DNA of 64,000 bases from Methylobacter sp015476545 (GTDB lineage Bacteria > Pseudomonadota > Gammaproteobacteria > Methylococcales > Methylomonadaceae): contig NZ_CP197401.1 of assembly GCF_052162025.1 (NCBI RefSeq), positions 3,410,001-3,474,000 of the forward strand. Direction: 5' to 3'. Both the position numbers and the translations under genes were made by a program. Positions 27,272 through 36,810 of the stretch are shown here, in pieces. The notes beneath the pieces were generated by a model that made no database searches, was not told the origin of the DNA, and was given only the letters and a program-made list of their open reading frames with translations. Each line of letters begins with the position of its first letter. The stretch's first letter is position 1.

Positions 27272-28405
27272 TTATTTGAGCGCCCGAACCGTTTGGCCTT
27301 CGCGCAGTTTGCTGACGCCGCTGACGGCAATGGTTTCGTCCGCGTTCAGTCCGCTTACGATGCGAATGCTGTCGCTTCCGGTCAACTCGCCGGTTGTTAC
27401 GGCGCGGCGATGGACTTGCCTGGTTTGCGGATCGACAACCCAGACTTGTGGCCGGCCTGCGTCGTCGGCGAATACGGCAATGGCCGGCACGATCATTTCC
27501 GTGCCCGCTTCGACATCCTCGGCAAATTCGATCCCGACATTGACCGTCATGCCCGGCAGAATGCGGATGCCGGCAGGCGCCGGCATCACCAGTACCACGC
27601 GGTAGGTTTGTGTAGCGGGGTCGGCTTGCGTGGCAAATTCCTTCACCTCCAAATCGAAACGACGGCTGGGATCGGCGGCGAATTCGGCATAAAAATGCGG
27701 TTTTGCTTTACGGATCGGCGCAATCATCAGTTCCGGCACGTCCATCAGCACTTCCACGTCGGTCACGTTCTGCAGGCTCAGTATCGCCTGCTTGGCCTGC
27801 ACTTCCTGATAGTTGTCGACGTACTTTTGAGCGATCAAGCCATCGAAAGGCGCCTTCAAACGGGTATATTCCAATTGATCCCTGGCCGTGGCAACTGAAG
27901 CTTTCGCGGATTGCAGATTAGCGCGTTCGACCTTTTCAGCCGCGAGTTTCAGCGCCACCATCGAATCGCTCACCGCGCCGGGGTCGGTTTCTTTAACTTT
28001 GACATAACGCCGGTGTTCAGCAGTGGCATAGACAAGCGCCGCTTGAGCTTTTGCCAGCACGCCTTCCGCGTTGCGCAGATTGGTTTCATAGTCCCGGGGA
28101 TCGAGGCGCGCGACGAGAGTGCCTTTCTTGACTTTTTGGCCTTCTTTAACCGGAAGTTCAATCAATGTGCCAGGCACCTGAAACGCTAAATCCGCTCGGT
28201 CGGAAGCGCGCACCGTGCCGGGCAGTTTCCGGGTTTTTCCCGCCAGCGAACCGCTGACCTTCATCAGTTTTACCGGACGGATCGGCTCGACGGTTTTGAC
28301 GGGCTCTTCATTCTTCCCGCAGGCAGAAAACAATGCCCCGCAGGCCATACATAGCATGATGCCCACTGCCGCTTTTGAGCTCTTTCGTATTAATTGCAAA
28401 ATCAT
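27272..28405 (-). CDS. RND efflux periplasmic adaptor (membrane-fusion lipoprotein)
   Basis: Periplasmic adaptor joining pump and outer-membrane channel. A lipoprotein signal with lipobox LFSACG is followed by the HlyD-like barrel-sandwich halves (DLAFQVPGTLIELPVKEGQ and RLKAPFDGLIAQKYVDN) flanking a coiled-coil hairpin of about 80 residues, then a beta-barrel domain ending GEFLTGSDSIRIV-like strands. At 377 residues it is typical. AAGGAG precedes the ATG. First gene of the three-gene operon; no dedicated regulator gene lies beside it. Confidence 0.92.
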   Translation of the reverse strand: MILQLIRKSSKAAVGIMLCMACGALFSACGKNEEPVKTVEPIRPVKLMKVSGSLAGKTRKLPGTVRASDRADLAFQVPGTLIELPVKEGQKVKKGTLVARLDPRDYETNLRNAEGVLAKAQAALVYATAEHRRYVKVKETDPGAVSDSMVALKLAAEKVERANLQSAKASVATARDQLEYTRLKAPFDGLIAQKYVDNYQEVQAKQAILSLQNVTDVEVLMDVPELMIAPIRKAKPHFYAEFAADPSRRFDLEVKEFATQADPATQTYRVVLVMPAPAGIRILPGMTVNVGIEFAEDVEAGTEMIVPAIAVFADDAGRPQVWVVDPQTRQVHRRAVTTGELTGSDSIRIVSGLNADETIAVSGVSKLREGQTVRALK

Positions 28406-28497
28406 TCAGACTCCTTATCCAGCATTGATTATCTAACTGCCGTCATCCCCTATCCGAAGCGCACACAGCAACTCATCGCTCTCAATTTACTGAGCGG

Positions 28498-28568
28498 TAG
28501 GCTGGGTTGATAAACCCAACATTTCGGCCGCCCATGCTGGGTTTCAGCTAAAGCTCCAACCCAGCCTA
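28498..28568. repeat. Nested palindromic intergenic repeat
   Basis: Outer arms TAGGCTGGGTTG (28498-28509) and CAACCCAGCCTA (28557-28568) enclose an inner AAACCCAACAT/ATGCTGGGTTT pair. This is the pattern of a dispersed gammaproteobacterial intergenic repeat. It lies between the C39-like gene and the efflux operon and could act as a transcription barrier. Confidence 0.7.
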
Positions 28569-28599
28569 CACAGGCTGAAGGACAAGGCATCTTCCCATG

Positions 28600-29682
28600 T
28601 TAAGATCTGCCGACTTTAGCCGGTCCCTTGACCAGTTCGTCAAAACTTGCTGAAGGTACAATCTTTTGGGCTATTACTGTGCCGTTATACTTGCCGGCGA
28701 TCTGTTTAAATTTTCTTTCCCAACGATTCTCAAAAAATACGATAACCGCTGAGTGGCCATCAGGAAGCCTCGCCGCTATTTTGTGAATATCTTTGACCGC
28801 AAGGCCAAAGTCGCCTTCTGCGGCTGCTTCGATTGCAGACTCCGCTTTGGCGCGGACCGCACCAGGGCCTTCTAGCTCGAGACCAGCGAGAGCAGCAACC
28901 AGCACATTGATTTCCATCACATCCTCTCCTTCCTGAAGACGCCCGCCTTCCATCGCGGATACTTTGCCTTCCTGGTCTTTTCTCAGAAAAATAAAGGCGT
29001 CCGGTCTGAGAACCCCGGTCTCCCAGAGATCGCGCAGTTCGTTAACAAAGTCGTACGGCAAAAGTGCGCCTTCGAACTGGGTCACGATCAGATTCAAAGA
29101 GCCGATTTTTCCGAAATCCAGCGCAGACAAATCGATATCCTGCAATTTTTGCGGTTTCGCCGGCCTCTCGCCGCGAATGAATATCCCCAGCCGGTTTTGT
29201 TTCGGGGACTTTTCAAGATCGCCGCCCATGACATTGTGCCAATGATCCTCAAAGGCCTGCAGGGGCATGAAGCCTTTGCCCATCCACACATAAGGATCTT
29301 CAAAGTACAGGTAATCCTGATCGATTGCGAGCGCTACGAAATAATGGCCGTTTTCCCAGTCGTCCACTGCGGACTTATCCGAATCCTGGCGGCTTCGCCA
29401 GGCTTGTCCCAGAATGATCACGGGATTGCCGACTGCTGTGGCTTGCTCGATTTCCTCTAAAGTGAGATTTTCTTTTATCTCGGCTTCGAATCTCAAGGAG
29501 CGGGCGACCCGCACAATATCTTCCGGATAAGTACCGGTTTCCGGAGTCGTGTGCAAAAGTTGCATCAGCTCCGCTTCATCAACTTCCCAGCCCCAATAGC
29601 CCAATACTGTCTGAAGCGCTGAAGCGCCGCAGGAATACTCGGTACTCTGGCGGGTTTGCTTGAGAAGCTCGAATCGTTTCAT
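28600..29682 (-). CDS. C39-peptidase-like domain fused to a DUF6325/DUF1269-like domain
   Basis: The N-terminal 160 residues resemble the C39 (bacteriocin-processing) cysteine peptidase fold: QSTEYSCGASALQTVLGYWG gives the cysteine and GHYFVALAIDQDYLYFEDP gives the histidine and acidic partner. After a linker, residues of about 195-350 match the two-part pattern of DUF6325/DUF1269 proteins, seen in FEGALLPYDFVNELRDLWE, DAFIFLRKDQEGKVSAME and HSAVIVFFENRWERKFKQIA. No signal peptide or transporter domain is present. The ATG at 29682 is chosen for its AAGG spacing. The function is unknown. It is followed closely on the same strand by nothing else, and sits just downstream of the DUF2950 gene. 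Confidence 0.75.
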   Translation of the reverse strand: MKRFELLKQTRQSTEYSCGASALQTVLGYWGWEVDEAELMQLLHTTPETGTYPEDIVRVARSLRFEAEIKENLTLEEIEQATAVGNPVIILGQAWRSRQDSDKSAVDDWENGHYFVALAIDQDYLYFEDPYVWMGKGFMPLQAFEDHWHNVMGGDLEKSPKQNRLGIFIRGERPAKPQKLQDIDLSALDFGKIGSLNLIVTQFEGALLPYDFVNELRDLWETGVLRPDAFIFLRKDQEGKVSAMEGGRLQEGEDVMEINVLVAALAGLELEGPGAVRAKAESAIEAAAEGDFGLAVKDIHKIAARLPDGHSAVIVFFENRWERKFKQIAGKYNGTVIAQKIVPSASFDELVKGPAKVGRS

Positions 29683-29700
29683 GATGGGCACCTTAGTAGT

Positions 29701-30663
29701 TCACTTGGCCGGGTTTGTGTCCACGAGCTGCCATGACGCATCCGGGTCATAGCGCTTCATTGCCATTGCCGTTTTCGCCGTCTGCGGTCCCAGGTTTTTC
29801 TGGTAAATTTTGCCTTGGTGATTGACTATGAATGTCATGATTCCCGAGGAACCGTATACTGCGGGAAATGCCACAAGGCCGAAGCCTGCGATCATATTGC
29901 CGTTTATGACGTAATTGTATTTTCCGCCCGGTGCATGACCGCCCTGTTGCGTGAGAATTTTGTACAGATAGCCATGGTAAGGGGTTGGCTCACCGGCAGC
30001 GCTTTTTGTGCTGTAGCCTTCCGCTTTGGCTTGAGCCACGAGCGGACCCAGCGGGCTTTCAGGCTGACCGGGCGCCGCTTCCCAAAACAGTCCGTCGTAT
30101 TTGCCCGGCTCGCTGCGCAATTTAACGGCGAACTCGGATACTTCATCGCCGTCGCGGTCACTGGCTGCGTACTCGACCTGGGCTTCTACATAAGCCTGTA
30201 TTACGCTCAGCGCTTGCAACTCGTTGCGGCCGATGCGGCGATTGAGAATTTCTTTTTCACCTTGCGCGGCATCGAATTGCCATTGCTCGCCATGCTTTGC
30301 TACCGGCACCGGGAACGCCCAGGCGTCCTTGCCGAAATGCAGGATGGCCCTGTCCGCACCTTCCATTTCAACGGACGATTTCTCTTCGGCCATGTTGAGA
30401 AAGTCCGCTCGATTGTTCTTATCTTCCGTTGGGTCACCCGATGAGAAAAGTTGTGCGTATTTGCTCCCGAAAATAGCGGAGATTTTTTCGCTGCTACCGT
30501 CACGTGCGGCATTGACCAGGGCTTTGAGCGCTTCTTCAGGCGATGCGAAACTTTGCCCCGCGGCTTCAGCTGCGGAGTCGGCAGCGGATACGGCACTTAA
30601 GAAAAGCACTAACGTTGCAAATAAACATGCAGAAAAGGTATGACGGAGCTTGAAAGATATCAC
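29701..30663 (-). CDS. DUF2950 family exported protein
   Basis: The signal peptide is ISFKLRHTFSACLFATLVLF through SAVSAA. The body matches the DUF2950 pattern: ASPEEALKALVNAARDG, AYVEAQVEYAASDRDGDEV, FWEAAPGQPESPLGPL, PTPYHGYLYKILTQQG, and a C-terminal region with FPAVYGSSGIMTFIVNHQG. The function is unknown. It lies between the C39-like fusion gene and the DUF3300 gene, all on the minus strand. As I recall, DUF2950 and DUF3300 genes often occur together, so a shared envelope role is plausible but unproven. Confidence 0.85.
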   Translation of the reverse strand: MISFKLRHTFSACLFATLVLFLSAVSAADSAAEAAGQSFASPEEALKALVNAARDGSSEKISAIFGSKYAQLFSSGDPTEDKNNRADFLNMAEEKSSVEMEGADRAILHFGKDAWAFPVPVAKHGEQWQFDAAQGEKEILNRRIGRNELQALSVIQAYVEAQVEYAASDRDGDEVSEFAVKLRSEPGKYDGLFWEAAPGQPESPLGPLVAQAKAEGYSTKSAAGEPTPYHGYLYKILTQQGGHAPGGKYNYVINGNMIAGFGLVAFPAVYGSSGIMTFIVNHQGKIYQKNLGPQTAKTAMAMKRYDPDASWQLVDTNPAK

Positions 30664-30775
30664 GATTGAATCCTCGCATGATTAAAGGTCGATGACAGGT
30701 GCACGCTGAAAAAACAACCGGCTTGCCTGCGCATCGCATCCGAATAATGCAAAACAATGTTATATCGGCACCCGT

Positions 30776-32680
30776 TCATCGCCGGCCTCCCCCGCGGGTT
30801 CGCGCAGCGCCTCCACCTGCAGCGCGGCCGCCGCCAGAGGCTCCGATTTGTCTGCTGGACTGGGCGCTCACGCGGCTGGCATTGCCGCGGCTGCTGAAAT
30901 CGCGGGAACGGCCGCGGTCTCGAACGCTTTCAAATGCACTCGGGCGCGAGGCTTCCCGGCGTTGTTGCAATCGGGAGCGTTGGACTTCCTGATTCCGTCG
31001 GTTTTGGAATCTTTGGGTATCGTAGGCCGATCTTTGTCCCCCCTGTTGCAACGGTCTGCGACTTTCTGCCAACGTTCTTTCAGGTCGCTGACGGCTAATG
31101 CCAGCGCCTTGCTTGCCGGTGGACTTGCGGACTTCCGTCGATCGGGAGTTTACGCTTGATGCGCCTCGCCTGCTCTCGGCCTTGACGCGTTGCCCGCTTG
31201 CGCGTAAGTCTGCCAAGGCGCTTTCACTGCTTTTGGGTAATGGGCGCTTCCGAGCCTCGGCTTTGCTTGGCGGGGGGGGCTTGCCGGGTTTTGTAGCCAG
31301 CCGCTGCTGGATTTCACTGCTGGAAGGACGGGGTTGCGCAGCCAGTTGTGCCGCCTGCTTGTTGCCGTATCCGCGCATTTCCGCCGGAAGGTTCTCGGCG
31401 CCGCTCAGCCGGCTTCCGGCCAGGGCCGGTTGCTGCAGACGCCCCAGACGCTGCTGTGCCGCCTGCGGATAAGGCTGTCCTCGGCGATGGCGCGCATCCG
31501 GCCGCCAACGGTTGGATTGGTCTTTCAAGGCCGTCAGTTGGTCCGACTTGAAAGTGCTTTCCCGGTTAATATTGATTTCATTGCCGGAAATGTTGACATC
31601 ACGATTGATGTCGCCCCGGTCTACGTTCACATTGCCATACCGGCCGCCATAAGCGCCTCCCCCGCCGCCATGCCAGCAATTCCCTCCATGGCATACGGCA
31701 TCGCCATAATAATGCGAAACATGGTAATCGTCCCAGTCATCGTCGGCCCATTCCATAATGCCCCAAGTCAACAGCCCGCCGACAACCGCGCCAGTCCCGA
31801 AGTTGATCCATTGATCACTGGAAGAAGAAGTGGTGGTAGTTGTAGTGGTTGTGGCAGGCGGGTAATAGGCCGGATAATAGCTTGGCGCCGCTCCCGCGGC
31901 ATAACCCGTCGTCGTTGCCGGCGGTGGCGCAAGCGGTGCCCCATACACCGCCTCGGAGTTGTAACTCGGGACCGACAGGGTATCGGCCTTTGCCGGTTCG
32001 ATGGTGATCACTTCCTTGGTCACAACGGCTGGTGTCACCTTGGCTTCTGGTCCTTCGGCCGGTTCGGAGAGCGATACGGCCTTGGCTTCCACCTTTTGTT
32101 GTTCGGAATCCTTTAAAAATCCGGCATCGGAGGCTCGCTTGCGTAGTGCCTGGACCGCATCCATCAACTCCGAAGGGTTCGACAAGAAGGCATCGCCTAA
32201 CTGAGTGGTCCAGTCCAGATGCTTGTTCATCATCGCAATGACTGAGGGAACTGCCGTCAGACGGACAACGCTGGCATCCCAGTTTTTGTCGCGTACAGTC
32301 GCCGGATCCGGCTTGGTTTCGAGCCAGCGGGCCGCCTGCACCACTTCCAGCGGATACGTGGCGGCGACCAGCACTTCCGCCAGCAGTGGATCGGGATAGA
32401 GGGCGATCGGCGCCACTAGCGATTCCAAGCCCGTTAAAGGTGGCGTTCCTGGCGGTGGCATGGTGGGCGTTTTTTCAGCGATGGACGAAGGCGGAGTGCC
32501 GGGAGATTCGGTTTTGGATGGTGGTGCTTCGGAAGAAGGGCCTTGTGCCGCCGTTTTAGCTTCCTGTTGTTCCTCTTTGTCGCACCCGACTGCGTGCATG
32601 GCAAGGATTAGCAATACCGCTCGGAGCAATATTCTATGGCCTTGGCGGCGATGGTTGGTATTTACTTGCTTCGAGGTCAT
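30776..32680 (-). CDS. DUF3300 family lipoprotein with Arg/Gly-rich tail
   Basis: The start at 32680 (MTSKQVNTNHRRQGHR) gives a lipoprotein signal with lipobox MHAVGC. A Pro/Thr/Ser linker leads to the DUF3300 core: LVAPIALYPDPLLAEVLVAA, TYPLEVVQAARWLETKPD and VVRLTAVPSVIAMMNKHLDW. Then follow a Gly/Asn-rich stretch (NVNVDRGDINRDVNISGNEI) and a long basic low-complexity tail of Arg, Ser, Gln and Gly, ending GGGAARTRGGGRR. The tail could bind nucleic acid, polyanions or cell-wall polymers; that is inference. Function unknown. Divergent from the V-type ATPase operon. Confidence 0.85.
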   Translation of the reverse strand: MTSKQVNTNHRRQGHRILLRAVLLILAMHAVGCDKEEQQEAKTAAQGPSSEAPPSKTESPGTPPSSIAEKTPTMPPPGTPPLTGLESLVAPIALYPDPLLAEVLVAATYPLEVVQAARWLETKPDPATVRDKNWDASVVRLTAVPSVIAMMNKHLDWTTQLGDAFLSNPSELMDAVQALRKRASDAGFLKDSEQQKVEAKAVSLSEPAEGPEAKVTPAVVTKEVITIEPAKADTLSVPSYNSEAVYGAPLAPPPATTTGYAAGAAPSYYPAYYPPATTTTTTTTSSSSDQWINFGTGAVVGGLLTWGIMEWADDDWDDYHVSHYYGDAVCHGGNCWHGGGGGAYGGRYGNVNVDRGDINRDVNISGNEININRESTFKSDQLTALKDQSNRWRPDARHRRGQPYPQAAQQRLGRLQQPALAGSRLSGAENLPAEMRGYGNKQAAQLAAQPRPSSSEIQQRLATKPGKPPPPSKAEARKRPLPKSSESALADLRASGQRVKAESRRGASSVNSRSTEVRKSTGKQGAGISRQRPERTLAESRRPLQQGGQRSAYDTQRFQNRRNQEVQRSRLQQRREASRPSAFESVRDRGRSRDFSSRGNASRVSAQSSRQIGASGGGRAAGGGAARTRGGGRR

Positions 32681-32999
32681 AACAAATACCCTGGTTGTCA
32701 CTGAATGATGAAGGATACGCATTAAATTCGCAGCATTAATAACGAAATAGATGCTCAGTTTAAGAAAAAGTTCGCATGGACCTATCCACGCGCAATCAAA
32801 TACGGAGTTGATGCGAAATCTTGACTTTTCCGGTGATTCGGAAACTTTCTGTCGGCGTAGCGTTCTCACTAGCATCTTTCCTGCGCGGTTTGAGGGAAAT
32901 GATTCAGTGCATGCCTTGTTGCATGAATGTGTGAAGGCAAGAAATGGAATCTCTGCCCTTTATCAACATCGTTCTCCGGTACTCGTTTGGAGCTATGTG
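32681..32999. promoter_or_regulatory. Divergent intergenic region between the DUF3300 gene and the V-type ATPase operon
   Basis: 319 bases separate two outward-reading starts, so promoters for both directions should lie here. I cannot pick a -10/-35 pair with confidence. The plus-strand frame is open across the region, but codons 1-83 of it do not resemble V-ATPase subunit B, and the real start has GGAG just upstream (32988-32991). Confidence 0.5.
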
Positions 33000-34343
33000 A
33001 TGAATCAGATTCAGAATCTTACCCGCCATACCCGCCTTCTGGAGATCGTCGGTGATACCGTGAGAGTGCGTGCCACGGGACGGACTTTCGGCGAAATGGC
33101 CAGCGTTGAAAACACGGACGGCGAGACATCCCTGGCGAAAGTCGTCGATTTAGACCGTGACATTGTCAGCCTGCAAGTGTTTGCCGGCGGCAAAGGTTTA
33201 TCGACCGGCGCGACGGTTACGTTTCTCGGACGCAGCCTGGACGTCGTGTATTCTCCGAATATTTTAGGACGGATTTTCCGCGGTTCCGGCGAACCCATCG
33301 ACGGCGGCCCGGACCTGACTGCAGATCCGCGCATTCCGGTGGCCGGGCCGACCGTCAATCCGGCCATGCGCGTCATGCCGTCGCATATGATCGAGACCCG
33401 GGTGCCGATGATCGATTTGTTCAATTGTCTGGTTGAAAGCCAAAAGATCCCTATTTTCTCGGTTGCCGGCGAACCCTATAACGAACTGCTGGCGCGCATC
33501 GGCTTTCAGGCCAACGCCGACGTGCTGGTATTCGGCGGCATGGGATTGATTTTCGACGATTATCATTTCTTCCGCACGTCTTTCGAAACTCACGGCGTAT
33601 TCCACCGTACCGTCATGTTCGTCAATCAGGCGTCCGATCCCCTGGTCGAGCGCCTGATGATACCGGACATGGCGTTGGCGGTGGCCGAGAAAATGGCGGT
33701 GGATGAAAACAAGCGCGTGCTGGTGTTATTGACCGACATGACCGCCTATGCCGATGCGATGAAAGAGTTGGGCGTGGCTCAGGAACGCATTCCGGCCGTG
33801 CGCGGCTACATGGGCGATCTGTACACGCAGTTCGCGCAGCGCTATGAGAAGGCCTGCGATTTCAAAGGCGCCGGCTCGCTGACCATCCTGACCGTCACCA
33901 CCATGCCGGGCGACGATGTGACGCATCCCGTGCCGGACAATACCGGCTATATCACAGAAGGCCAGTTTTATCTGCACGACGGCATTATCGATCCGTTCGG
34001 CTCCCTGTCGCGCCTGAAGCAGCACGTCGTCGGCAAGGCGACGCGCGAAGACCACAGCCAGATCATGAACACCATGATCCGTTTTTATTCCGGCGCCGTC
34101 GAAGCGCAAAAGAAGCAGGCAATGGCTTTCGAATTGTCGCCTTTGGATCACAAGTTATTGAAGTTCGGCAGGCTGTTTAAGGAACGCTTCATGGACATCA
34201 GTGTTTCCCTGGGCGTCATCGATGCGCTGGATTTATGCTGGCAGACGCTGGCGGAATGTTTCACGCCCGAGGAACTGCTGATGAAAAAGAATCTGGTCGA
34301 CAAATATTTCCCGCAGCAGGTTTCCGCAACGAACCGGGAGTAG
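33000..34343 (+). CDS. atpB: V-type ATP synthase/ATPase subunit B
   Basis: Non-catalytic nucleotide-binding subunit of the peripheral V1 sector. MNQIQNLTRHTRLLEIVGDT begins the family N-terminus, followed by LGRIFRGSGEPIDGGPDL, SHMIETRVPMIDLFNCLVES, PIFSVAGEPYNELLARIGFQ and VLVLLTDMTAYADAMKELG. It has no P-loop GxxGxGKT, as expected for B. The start at 33000 is chosen on homology and GGAG; it gives 447 residues. First gene of a seven-gene operon ending with A. That is unusual, since A normally precedes B directly. Confidence 0.93.
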   Translation: MNQIQNLTRHTRLLEIVGDTVRVRATGRTFGEMASVENTDGETSLAKVVDLDRDIVSLQVFAGGKGLSTGATVTFLGRSLDVVYSPNILGRIFRGSGEPIDGGPDLTADPRIPVAGPTVNPAMRVMPSHMIETRVPMIDLFNCLVESQKIPIFSVAGEPYNELLARIGFQANADVLVFGGMGLIFDDYHFFRTSFETHGVFHRTVMFVNQASDPLVERLMIPDMALAVAEKMAVDENKRVLVLLTDMTAYADAMKELGVAQERIPAVRGYMGDLYTQFAQRYEKACDFKGAGSLTILTVTTMPGDDVTHPVPDNTGYITEGQFYLHDGIIDPFGSLSRLKQHVVGKATREDHSQIMNTMIRFYSGAVEAQKKQAMAFELSPLDHKLLKFGRLFKERFMDISVSLGVIDALDLCWQTLAECFTPEELLMKKNLVDKYFPQQVSATNRE

Positions 34344-34349
34344 TCCTCC

Positions 34350-34976
34350 ATGGCCAAGTTGAAACTCAGCAAGCAGGCATTGCATCAGCAGCAGGAACAG
34401 TTAAAGCTGTACAAGCGCCTGCTGCCTTCGCTCGATTTGAAACGCCGGCAACTGACGATGGAAGCGCAGAAGGCCCAGAATGAATACACTGAAGCGCTGT
34501 CCGCCAGCGAAGCGCTGGAAACACGCATCGGCCAGGAATTGCCGATGCTGGCTGACGAAAGCCTGCGTTTGCGGGACTTGGTCGAGGTAACCGGTTACCG
34601 GTTAGGCGAACAAAATGTCGTAGGTGTGAGGCTGCCGGTGCTGGAATCGCTCGACTGCCGGATCGCGGAATACTCGCCTTTGATCACGCCGCCCTGGATC
34701 GACATACTGGTGCAGCGCTTGAAGGATGCCATCACCAGCCGGCTGCGCGCTGAAATTGCCGGCCAGCGGCTGGAGATTCTGCGCGTGCAGTTGCGCCGGG
34801 TGACCCAACGCGTCAATCTGTTCGAAAAAATTCTGATTCCGACCGCGCATAGCAATATTCAACGCATCCGGATATATCTGGGTGAAGCCGAACGCGCCGC
34901 CGTGGTCACTTCGAAACTCGCCAAATCGAAACAATTGAAGGAGCGGGACGTGCTAACGGAGGGCCCGGCGGAATGA
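34350..34976 (+). CDS. atpD: V-type ATP synthase/ATPase subunit D (central stalk)
   Basis: Central rotor shaft subunit. The long N- and C-terminal helices start AKLKLSKQALHQQQEQLKLY and continue through LLPSLDLKRRQLTMEAQKAQ, a strong match to the D-subunit coiled coil. The C-terminal helix contains RVTQRVNLFEKILIPTAHSN, a highly conserved D signature. At 208 residues it has the family size. It lies 6 bases after B and overlaps subunit I by ATGA, so coupled translation is likely. Confidence 0.92.
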   Translation: MAKLKLSKQALHQQQEQLKLYKRLLPSLDLKRRQLTMEAQKAQNEYTEALSASEALETRIGQELPMLADESLRLRDLVEVTGYRLGEQNVVGVRLPVLESLDCRIAEYSPLITPPWIDILVQRLKDAITSRLRAEIAGQRLEILRVQLRRVTQRVNLFEKILIPTAHSNIQRIRIYLGEAERAAVVTSKLAKSKQLKERDVLTEGPAE

Positions 34977-36745
34977 GCATAGCCCGTCTGAACAAGGTCA
35001 CTTTTGTCGGCTTGACGGAAGACCGGGAACGCTTGCTGCAGGATTTACAGAATCTGGGCTGTCTGCATATCGAACCGCTGGCCCCGGAATCCGAGACGCC
35101 TGCCACCGCCGTCGGCCCTAGCGGGGGAGCGCGGGAAGCGCTGCAATTTCTGCGCGAATATCCGCATCGAAGGCGGCAAAGCCGGGACATCAGCCGTTTC
35201 GATGCCTTGGAAATCGAAGGCAAGACGCTCGATGTCCGGCGGCGATTGCTGGAACTCACCGATGAGCGCGATTTTTTGATCAAGCGCATTCAGGACATGC
35301 GTCCGTGGGGCGATTTCGCTTTTTCGCCGCTGCCTGAAATGGGCAATCTCCGCTTCTGGTTCTATGTGGTGCCGCACCGCGATATGCCCAGAGTGGCGGA
35401 ACTGGGGTTGCCCTATGAGATCGTCAAAAAGGATAACCGTAATAATTATGTTGTGGTCATTTCCGAAAACGAACCTGAAGGCATGCCCGTCAATCGCACG
35501 CATATCGGCTACCAGCCCCGGCATGTTTTGGAGGCGCAGCTTGAAGACGTGGAACTGGCCATCGAGGACGTGCAGGCGGAACGCGCCTATCTGACCCGCT
35601 GGTACGCATTACTCAAAGACAATATCGCCACCCTGGAAGATCAAGCCGCATTGACAGCCGCGCTGAATCAGACTTACACGCGCCATGAAATGTTCGGGTT
35701 GCGCGGCTGGGTGCCGCAGGATCACCTCCCGCAGCTGACCGATCATGCGCGCCGCCACCGGGTGCATATCGATAGCCGGGAAGCAGAGCCGGAGGAAAAC
35801 CCGCCGACTTATCTGGAGAATCCGTCCTGGCTTTCGGCCGGCGAGGATCTGGTCAATTTCTACATGACGCCGGGTTACCGTACCTGGGACCCTTCACCGG
35901 TCGTGTTCATCTCTTTCGCGCTGTTTTTCGCGATGATCCTGGCCGATGCCGGCTATGCGCTGCTGCTGGGCATTCTGCTGCTCTTCTTTTGGCGCAAGAT
36001 GGGCGCTTCGCGGGCAGGAAGACGCTTCCGGCCTTTGTGCCTGGCCATCATTGGCTTTTCGCTGCTTTACGGAATGCTGATCGGCAGCTATTTCGGCGTC
36101 GCGCCGCCTAGCGGTACGCCGCTGGCGGCGCTGCATGTATTGGACATGAGCAATACCAACCTGATGATGGCCATTTCAGTCTTTATCGGCTGCATACATG
36201 TCATTTTGGGAGCCTCGATGGATGCGATGCGACATAAGAACCTTATAGAAGGGCTCGAATCGGTCGGCTGGGCCTGCGTCGTCACGGCCGGGCTGGTTTT
36301 CCTGATTTCTACGGCTTATGCGCCTGGTGTTCTGAAACCGCTGTCAGTGCTGCTCGCCGGAGCGGGCGCACTCCTGGTGCTGCTGTTTGCGGCGCCTTAC
36401 GATAAGCCTTTGAGCCGACTGCTGAAAGGCCTTCTCGGCCTGACCAAAGTGACCGGCGCTTTCGGCGACGTGCTCAGCTATCTGCGCTTATTCGCACTGG
36501 GTCTCGCCAGTGGCGCCCTGGCGCTGGAATTTAACCGCATGACCACAAGCATCTATGACGCCATGCCGGGGGTAGGCATTGTTTTCGGTTTCCTGGTACT
36601 GCTGCTGGGTCATACGGTCAATCTCGTACTGGGACTGGCGAGCGCCGTCATTCACGGTTTGCGACTTAACGTTATTGAGTTTTTTAATTGGGGATTGAAG
36701 GAGGAAGGATGGCAGTTCAAGCCTTTCCGCCGCAACGAGAGATGA
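34973..36745 (+). CDS. atpI: V-type ATP synthase/ATPase subunit I (a-type stator)
   Basis: Membrane stator subunit that provides the ion half-channels. The cytosolic N-terminal half (about residues 1-310) has the SIARLNKVTFVGLTEDRERL start and a coiled region. The C-terminal half has about seven to eight membrane helices, including PVVFISFALFFAMILADAGY and VLSYLRLFALGLASGALA. The Arg in SYLRLFALGLA is the conserved stator arginine position. At 590 residues it is shorter than many archaeal homologues but normal for bacterial V-types. It overlaps D by 4 bases. Confidence 0.92.
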   Translation: MSIARLNKVTFVGLTEDRERLLQDLQNLGCLHIEPLAPESETPATAVGPSGGAREALQFLREYPHRRRQSRDISRFDALEIEGKTLDVRRRLLELTDERDFLIKRIQDMRPWGDFAFSPLPEMGNLRFWFYVVPHRDMPRVAELGLPYEIVKKDNRNNYVVVISENEPEGMPVNRTHIGYQPRHVLEAQLEDVELAIEDVQAERAYLTRWYALLKDNIATLEDQAALTAALNQTYTRHEMFGLRGWVPQDHLPQLTDHARRHRVHIDSREAEPEENPPTYLENPSWLSAGEDLVNFYMTPGYRTWDPSPVVFISFALFFAMILADAGYALLLGILLLFFWRKMGASRAGRRFRPLCLAIIGFSLLYGMLIGSYFGVAPPSGTPLAALHVLDMSNTNLMMAISVFIGCIHVILGASMDAMRHKNLIEGLESVGWACVVTAGLVFLISTAYAPGVLKPLSVLLAGAGALLVLLFAAPYDKPLSRLLKGLLGLTKVTGAFGDVLSYLRLFALGLASGALALEFNRMTTSIYDAMPGVGIVFGFLVLLLGHTVNLVLGLASAVIHGLRLNVIEFFNWGLKEEGWQFKPFRRNER

Positions 36746-36810
36746 GACCATAGCACACGACAAGACTACTTCGGTTTTCTCTGTAACTTTTAGACGACAG
36801 GAGGTTCGCA

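Noticed and set aside
32751..32999. Extra 83 codons ahead of V-ATPase subunit B
   Set aside because: They do not resemble any B subunit, and a good start with GGAG exists at 33000.
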